Assembly: GCA_012962365.1 (NCBI GenBank)
Contig: DTXR01000649.1
Coordinates: 1-11,463, forward strand
DNA length: 11,463 nucleotides
Source: Chromatiaceae bacterium
GTDB taxonomy: Bacteria > Pseudomonadota > Gammaproteobacteria > Chromatiales > Chromatiaceae
Reading direction: 5' to 3'
Position 1 is the stretch's first letter. Each line of letters opens with the position of its first letter. The position numbers and the translations under genes are program-made. Of the stretch, positions 7,308 to 11,463 are shown piece after piece. A model generated the notes under the pieces. It saw only the letters and a program-made list of their open reading frames with translations. It was not told the DNA's origin and searched no databases.

Positions 7308-7913
7308 ATGGGAACCGGCGCTATAGTCACTATCGTTATCCTGGTGGTCGTTTTGGGACTGATCATGTATGTCATCGGCATATACAACAAACTGGTCACC
7401 CTGAAGAACCGCTACAAGAATGCCTTTGCCCAGATCGAGGTTCAGCTCAAGCGTCGCTATGACCTGATCCCCAATCTGATGGAAACGGCCAAGGCCTACA
7501 TGAAGCACGAGCGGGAAACCCTGGAAGCCGTCATCAATGCACGGAATGCAGCGGCAAATGCCTTGGGCAAGGCCGCTTCCGATCCCGGTAATGCCGAGGC
7601 CATGAGCGCTTTGGCAGGCAGTGAGCAGGCGCTCGCCGGCGCCATGAGTCGCTTCAATATGGTGATGGAGGCCTACCCCGATTTGAAGGCCAACCAGAAC
7701 ATGATGCAACTCAGCGAGGAACTCACTACCACCGAGAACAAGATCGCCTTTGCACGCCAGTCCTTCAACGATTCTGTCATGCAGTACAACACTTACCGGC
7801 AGTCTTTCCCACCTGTGGTCTTTGCAGCCATGTTTGGTCACCCCACCGACGCCAGCCTGCTGGAATTCGAGGACAGCGCCGAAATTCAGGCGGCACCCAA
7901 GGTCTCCTTCTGA
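7308..7913 (+). CDS. lemA: LemA family membrane protein
   Basis: A 201-residue protein with one N-terminal membrane helix (about 5-27) followed by the family hallmark YNKLVTLKNRYKNAFAQIEVQLKRRYDLIPNLMETAKAYMKHE (about 26-68). The rest is largely alpha-helical, with an ALAGSEQALAGAMSRFNMVMEAYPDLKANQNMMQLSEELTTTENKIAFARQSFND core, as in LemA structures that form a long helical bundle. The usual length is about 185-205, so it is complete. The biochemical role of LemA is not settled; it is often encoded beside M48 proteases, as here. The N-terminus is probably anchored in the inner membrane; which side the bundle faces cannot be decided from the sequence. It is the first gene of a likely operon with the M48 protease (11-bp gap) and the EamA transporter. 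Confidence 0.95.
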   Translation: MGTGAIVTIVILVVVLGLIMYVIGIYNKLVTLKNRYKNAFAQIEVQLKRRYDLIPNLMETAKAYMKHERETLEAVINARNAAANALGKAASDPGNAEAMSALAGSEQALAGAMSRFNMVMEAYPDLKANQNMMQLSEELTTTENKIAFARQSFNDSVMQYNTYRQSFPPVVFAAMFGHPTDASLLEFEDSAEIQAAPKVSF

Positions 7914-7924
7914 GCTGAACCCGC

Positions 7925-9859
7925 ATGGATTTCTTTTCCGCCCAGGACGATGCCCGGCGCAAGACGCGCTGGCTCATCGTCCTTTTCATCCTGGCCGTAT
8001 TGTCGCTGGTGATTCTGACCAACCTGTTCATCATGTTGTTCGCGGAATATTCCACCGACTATTACGTGCAGAACCACACGCCCATGACCTTCTGGGAGAA
8101 GTTCAACTGGGCGCGCTTCACCGGCATCGGCGCCGGCGTCACTGTGGTAATCTTTCTCGGCAGCGCCATCCGCACCATGAGCCTGCGTGGCGGTGGCAAG
8201 ACCGTGGCGGAAATGATGGGTGGGCGGCTGGTATCCGGCGCGCCCAAAACAGCACTGGAGCGCCGTCTACTCAATGTGGTCGAAGAAATCGCTATCGCTT
8301 CGGGAACGCCTGTCCCCCAGGTCTATGTCATGGAGAACGAGCCTGGCATCAACGCTTTCGCCGCCGGTTATACCACCGGCGATGCCGTGGTCGCCGTTAC
8401 CCAGGGAACACTGGAAAAGCTCAGCCGCAGCGAGCTACAAGGCGTCATCGCCCATGAGTTCAGCCATATCATCAACGGCGACATGCGGCTGAATATCCGC
8501 CTCATCGGCATCCTGTTCGGCATCCTCATGGTGGCCCTCATCGGACGCCTGATCTTTCGCTGGGGCACTTTCGGTGGCCGCAGCAGCAAGGAAAACAATG
8601 GTATTCCGCTGATCGTGCTGGGTCTGGGCCTGCTGGTCATGGGTTATGTGGGCGTGTTCTTCGGCAATTTGATCAAGGCATCCGTGAGCCGCCAGCGTGA
8701 ATACCTCGCCGATGCATCAGCAGTACAGTTCACCCGCGATCCCGACGGCATTGCTGGTGCGCTGAAAAAAATCGGTGGCGACTCCCAGGGCGCCCTGATC
8801 ATGCATCCGGATGCAGAGGAATTGAGCCATGCCTATTTCGAGGAAGGCGTACCCCATCTGTTCAGCTCTCTGTTTGCCACGCACCCGCCTCTGGACAAGC
8901 GTATACGCAAGATCCAGCCCGGTTGGGACGGTAAGTTTTTGGTGCCTGAACCGGCTTCCCAGGCCGATGTACAGCGTGAGGAAGATCAGCGGGAAGAACC
9001 CCGTATCTCGCCTAAAGATATGGCGCTGGGTGGCGTTATTCTGAGCAGCGTTCTGGACAATATCGGCAAAGCGGGCTCGCCAGACGCCGGCAACATGGAT
9101 GAAGCACAGCGTCTGCTGGAGTACCTCCCCGGTGAATTACACGAGGCTGCCGCCGAGCCTTATGGCGCCCGTGCGCTCATCTATGCACTGTTGTTGAATG
9201 ATGAACGCGCCGTTCTGGAAAAACAGATGTGGCATCTGCAGGACAAGGCGGATACCGGCGTCGCCATGTTCACCGAAAGATACATGACGACCGTGAAGCA
9301 ACTGGCGCCCAAGGCGCACCTGGTGCTGGTCGATCTCGCCATGCCCGCGCTGCGCCAATTGTCCGCAGAACAATATCATCTGTTCAAGGACAACCTGCAA
9401 GTGCTCATCGACATGGACGGCCAGATCACGCCTTTCGAGTGGTCCTTGCAGAAAATTATCATGCACAACTTGGAAGCCCACTTCGAGCACAAGATTTCTC
9501 GTATCGGGCGCTACAAGCACATATCTCGCCTCAGCCCGGAAATCAGCACCATGCTCAGTTATCTGGTGCACAACAGCCATGAGACAGAAAGCGAAGCCAA
9601 GCACGCCTTCAACGCCGCCGTGCGGGTGCTGGAAATGGAAGGGCTGCGGCTGCAGAAAAAACAGGAACTTGATCTGAAGCAGCTGGACAAGGCCATGCAC
9701 AAGCTCAATCAGCTCAAACCCCTGCTAAAGCCCCAGCTGCTCAAGGCAAGTGCGGCGAGCGTGGCGGCCGATGGCGAGATAACTGCCACCGAGCTGGAAC
9801 TGCTGCGCGCCTTTTCCTCCCTGCTGGATTGCCCTCTGCCTCCCCTGCCAGACATCTGA
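7925..9859 (+). CDS. M48 family (HtpX-type) membrane zinc metalloprotease with long C-terminal region
   Basis: A 644-residue protein. Two N-terminal membrane helices (about 15-39 and 66-84) precede the M48 catalytic domain: HEFSH at 177-181 supplies two zinc-binding histidines and the catalytic Glu178, and Glu259 in REYLAD is the third ligand. Two further hydrophobic segments (about 190-212 and 227-250) lie between these motifs, as in HtpX. GINAFAAGYTTGDAVVAVTQG (about 141-161) is also typical of the family. HtpX proteins are about 290 residues; here a further 300 or so residues follow the catalytic domain (from about 345), presumably cytoplasmic and helical, with two DGxITxxE motifs at 498-505 and 616-623 resembling TerB-like acidic motifs. 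The family degrades or clips misfolded membrane proteins; the substrate here is unknown. The ATG has no clear ribosome site and is probably coupled to lemA translation. I avoid the symbol htpX because the architecture differs. Confidence 0.93.
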   Translation: MDFFSAQDDARRKTRWLIVLFILAVLSLVILTNLFIMLFAEYSTDYYVQNHTPMTFWEKFNWARFTGIGAGVTVVIFLGSAIRTMSLRGGGKTVAEMMGGRLVSGAPKTALERRLLNVVEEIAIASGTPVPQVYVMENEPGINAFAAGYTTGDAVVAVTQGTLEKLSRSELQGVIAHEFSHIINGDMRLNIRLIGILFGILMVALIGRLIFRWGTFGGRSSKENNGIPLIVLGLGLLVMGYVGVFFGNLIKASVSRQREYLADASAVQFTRDPDGIAGALKKIGGDSQGALIMHPDAEELSHAYFEEGVPHLFSSLFATHPPLDKRIRKIQPGWDGKFLVPEPASQADVQREEDQREEPRISPKDMALGGVILSSVLDNIGKAGSPDAGNMDEAQRLLEYLPGELHEAAAEPYGARALIYALLLNDERAVLEKQMWHLQDKADTGVAMFTERYMTTVKQLAPKAHLVLVDLAMPALRQLSAEQYHLFKDNLQVLIDMDGQITPFEWSLQKIIMHNLEAHFEHKISRIGRYKHISRLSPEISTMLSYLVHNSHETESEAKHAFNAAVRVLEMEGLRLQKKQELDLKQLDKAMHKLNQLKPLLKPQLLKASAASVAADGEITATELELLRAFSSLLDCPLPPLPDI

Positions 9860-9862
9860 AGT

Positions 9863-10753
9863 ATGACCGACGAGCGCCGTGCGCTGTTCTATGCACTGGC
9901 AGCCGTGCTGCTCTGGTCCACCGTGGCTTCGGCCTTTAAGCTAACCCTGCGCTACCTTTCACCTGTGCAACTGTTGTTCTGGGCCAGCCTGTTTTCTGTG
10001 TGTATTCTCGGGCTGATGCTCACACTGCAGGGCAAATGGAGAGAGTTGTTGTGGATGCCTCCCGCGCCCCTGCTACGCCTGGGATTGCCAGGATTGCTCA
10101 CCCCCTGGCTGTACTATTTAGTGCTGTTCAAGGCCTATGAGCTGCTGCCAGCCCAGGAAGCACAGCCGCTGAACTACAGCTGGGCCATCACCCTGTCCCT
10201 GCTGGCTGTGCCTGTTCTCGGACACAAGCTGCGCAGGAAGCAGCTCGCGGCAATCGCTCTGAGTTATTTTGGCGTGCTCATCATCGCTACCCGCGGCGAC
10301 CCGATGAGTCTGGAATTCAGCAGTGGATTCGGTGTCTTCCTCGCGCTGGCAAGCACGTTGATCTGGGCATCCTACTGGCTATGGCAGACCTGGAGTAAAA
10401 TCGATCCGGTCATCGCCCTGTTCTGCAATTTTGTCTTTGCCCTGCCCTTTATCGCGATCACCCTGTGGCTGACCGAGGGTTTTTCCCTGCCGGATCAGAA
10501 AGGCCTGGCGGGAGCGCTCTACGTGGGCATGTTCGAAATGGGCCTGACTTTCCTGTTATGGCTCAAGGCACTGCAGCTGACCAGCAGCACCGCACGTATC
10601 GCCAATCTCATTTACCTTTCACCCTTTTTGTCGCTGGTACTCATTCATCTGGTGGTGGGCGAAGACATTCTCCTTTCCAGCTATCTGGGCCTGCTGTTTA
10701 TTGTGGCCGGGGTGTTATTGCAGCAACAAAACCGCACGCAGCATCAGGAATGA
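9863..10753 (+). CDS. EamA-family (drug/metabolite superfamily) transporter
   Basis: A 296-residue integral membrane protein with about ten hydrophobic helices arranged as two EamA repeats (roughly 6-140 and 150-288). The start FYALAAVLLWSTVASAFKLTLRYLSPVQLLFW and the matching second-half segment VFLALASTLIWASYWLWQTW show the tandem repeat of the DMT superfamily. Such proteins export small metabolites, often amino acids or nucleosides; the substrate cannot be told from sequence. The ATG lies three bases after the stop of the M48 gene, with no good ribosome site of its own, so translational coupling in a lemA-M48-eamA operon is likely. Its 3' end overlaps the opposing four-helix gene by 10 bp, leaving no room for a dedicated terminator between them. 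Confidence 0.93.
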   Translation: MTDERRALFYALAAVLLWSTVASAFKLTLRYLSPVQLLFWASLFSVCILGLMLTLQGKWRELLWMPPAPLLRLGLPGLLTPWLYYLVLFKAYELLPAQEAQPLNYSWAITLSLLAVPVLGHKLRRKQLAAIALSYFGVLIIATRGDPMSLEFSSGFGVFLALASTLIWASYWLWQTWSKIDPVIALFCNFVFALPFIAITLWLTEGFSLPDQKGLAGALYVGMFEMGLTFLLWLKALQLTSSTARIANLIYLSPFLSLVLIHLVVGEDILLSSYLGLLFIVAGVLLQQQNRTQHQE

Positions 10754-11232
10754 GGAGGAAATTCCCTGATGATCTTCTCCGGCACCTCGCCCTTGCTTAC
10801 CAGAGAAGTTGCCGAGGCTTCCATCACCACCGTCACCATGACCAGGATCAGAGTCGGCATGATGGCAATACGGGTGATCACAGTTACCATGATATCGGCC
10901 ATATGAGCATCTTTCATGCCAGCAGTAAGCAATTCAGCAAGCAACAGGATTGCAGCCGTAATGGCATAGCCGATCAACAACAGCTTGCAGCGCTTGAATG
11001 CCAGTCGCCAATGCGCCGCAACGAACCAGCGGGATTCACGCTGACCCCGATAGTAGATATAGGTAATCACTGCCAGGGAGAGGGCCAGCGGAATCAGCAA
11101 GCCTGTGACGCCAATCCCCAGCATAATAGTGGCTGGCGTCAGCAACAGGTGAAAAAATAAAATGTTCAGCACAAACAGATCATGTGCCCATCGCGCTGCT
11201 TTTTTATCTTTCTCAGACAATTCCATTGGCAT
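10744..11232 (-). CDS. Uncharacterised four-helix membrane protein
   Basis: A 162-residue protein I do not recognise. It has a charged N-terminus (about 1-14), then four hydrophobic segments at roughly 18-36, 41-61, 83-104 and 115-138, and a polar C-terminal tail with the charged segment KGEVPEKIIREF. A basic, aromatic loop between helices 2 and 3 (YYRGQRESRWFVAAHWRLAFKRCK, about 60-83) is the most distinctive feature. The frame is open over its whole length and has a plausible upstream region, so it is probably a real gene. The start could be the ATG at 11232 (AGG four bases upstream, rather close) or the ATG at 11226 (AGG ten bases upstream). It is divergent from ssrA and tail to tail with the EamA gene. 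No function can be inferred. Confidence 0.72.
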   Translation of the reverse strand: MPMELSEKDKKAARWAHDLFVLNILFFHLLLTPATIMLGIGVTGLLIPLALSLAVITYIYYRGQRESRWFVAAHWRLAFKRCKLLLIGYAITAAILLLAELLTAGMKDAHMADIMVTVITRIAIMPTLILVMVTVVMEASATSLVSKGEVPEKIIREFPPHS

Positions 11233-11257
11233 CGGGCCTAAGTTGACTAAAAATTAC

Positions 11258-11286
11258 ATTTTAGAAACAATATCAGCGGATTGCAG
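11258..11286 (-). promoter_or_regulatory. Possible promoter of the four-helix membrane protein gene
   Basis: On the minus strand TAAAAT (11263-11258, 5/6) lies 17 bp from CTGCAA (11286-11281, 3/6). The initiation site would be near 11251, about 20 nt before the ATG at 11232. Weak -35, so low confidence. Confidence 0.25.
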
Positions 11287-11337
11287 TGATAAATCGCAGA
11301 AGCCAGCTTGAATTTTTAGGTATCGTCCCCATCTCCC

Positions 11338-11366
11338 TTGCACACCAGGCGACAGCACTCTAAACT
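11338..11366 (+). promoter_or_regulatory. Sigma70 promoter of ssrA
   Basis: TTGCAC (11338-11343) and TAAACT (11361-11366) are separated by exactly 17 bp. The start near 11373 would give a precursor with about 37 extra 5' nucleotides to be removed by RNase P, as for other tmRNAs. Confidence 0.7.
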
Positions 11367-11409
11367 GTACTCCCTGCGCAACAGAAGACCTGAGACAAGT
11401 AAAAGTTTC

Positions 11410-11463
11410 GGGGGCGACATGGCTTTCGACGCGGATAGCAAAACCTGAGGTGCATGTCGAGGA
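11410..11463 (+). ncRNA. ssrA: tmRNA (ssrA), 5' end only, cut by the window edge
   Basis: The last 54 bases match the conserved 5' end of one-piece tmRNA: GGGGG at the tRNA-like acceptor start, TTCGACG at 11425-11431, AAAACC, and GGTGCATGTCGAGG near the end. The distance from the first G to TTCGACG (15 bases) equals that in E. coli, which sets the mature 5' end at 11410. tmRNA with SmpB rescues ribosomes stalled on broken mRNA and tags the nascent peptide for proteolysis. The tag-peptide reading frame, pseudoknots and 3' tRNA-like half lie beyond the window. No smpB is visible in this window. Confidence 0.93.

Noticed and set aside
7248..7841. A 197-codon minus-strand frame opposite lemA
   Set aside because: It is antisense to a clear LemA protein that has a near-ideal ribosome site; the translation resembles no family.
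9137..9700. A 187-codon minus-strand frame inside the M48 gene
   Set aside because: It is antisense to the C-terminal region of the protease, whose frame continues without a break from the catalytic domain. No ribosome site or recognisable domain was seen.
10465..11160. A 231-codon plus-strand frame across the end of the EamA gene and opposite the four-helix gene
   Set aside because: Its translation is polar and rich in His, Gln and Arg without a domain, while both overlapping frames encode coherent membrane helices.

Overview
The window looks like a chromosomal segment from a gammaproteobacterium. The evidence is a full-length HrpA helicase that follows the enterobacterial protein closely through its helicase core, a YchJ protein with two SEC-C motifs, a PBP4-like DacB, and the 5' end of a one-piece tmRNA gene of proteobacterial type. 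GC content appears moderately high. I see no insertion sequence, CRISPR array, tRNA, rRNA or phage gene. A sulfur-oxidising or marine gammaproteobacterium would fit, but that is only a guess.

Layout. Positions 17-5278 are a minus-strand block read from right to left: hrpA, then a secreted single-cysteine redoxin-like protein, then ychJ. At about 5279-5346 transcription diverges to dacB on the plus strand. DacB meets, tail to tail with an 18-bp overlap, a minus-strand DsbA-fold protein that keeps only the first active-site cysteine (CVWA). A second divergent region (7219-7307) separates that gene from a tight plus-strand cluster: lemA, an M48 (HtpX-type) membrane protease with a long cytoplasmic C-terminal region, and an EamA-type transporter (gaps of 11 and 3 bp). 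The transporter overlaps, tail to tail by 10 bp, a minus-strand four-helix membrane protein of unknown function. The window ends 54 bases into ssrA (tmRNA), which has a good sigma70-type promoter.

How the genes relate. Several act in RNA and protein quality control or at the envelope: HrpA and tmRNA in ribosome rescue, LemA and M48 in membrane protein quality control, DacB in murein remodelling, and two thioredoxin-fold proteins. Apart from lemA-M48, nothing in the sequence shows they work as one system.

The most interesting non-coding signal is a near-perfect 16-bp palindrome at 7259-7274. It lies over the extended -10 of lemA and in the spacer of the opposing promoter, so it may be a shared operator. 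The most interesting protein signal is a pair of DGxITxxE motifs, 118 residues apart, in the C-terminal region of the M48 protease. I did not find a clearly new large system; the findings are local leads.
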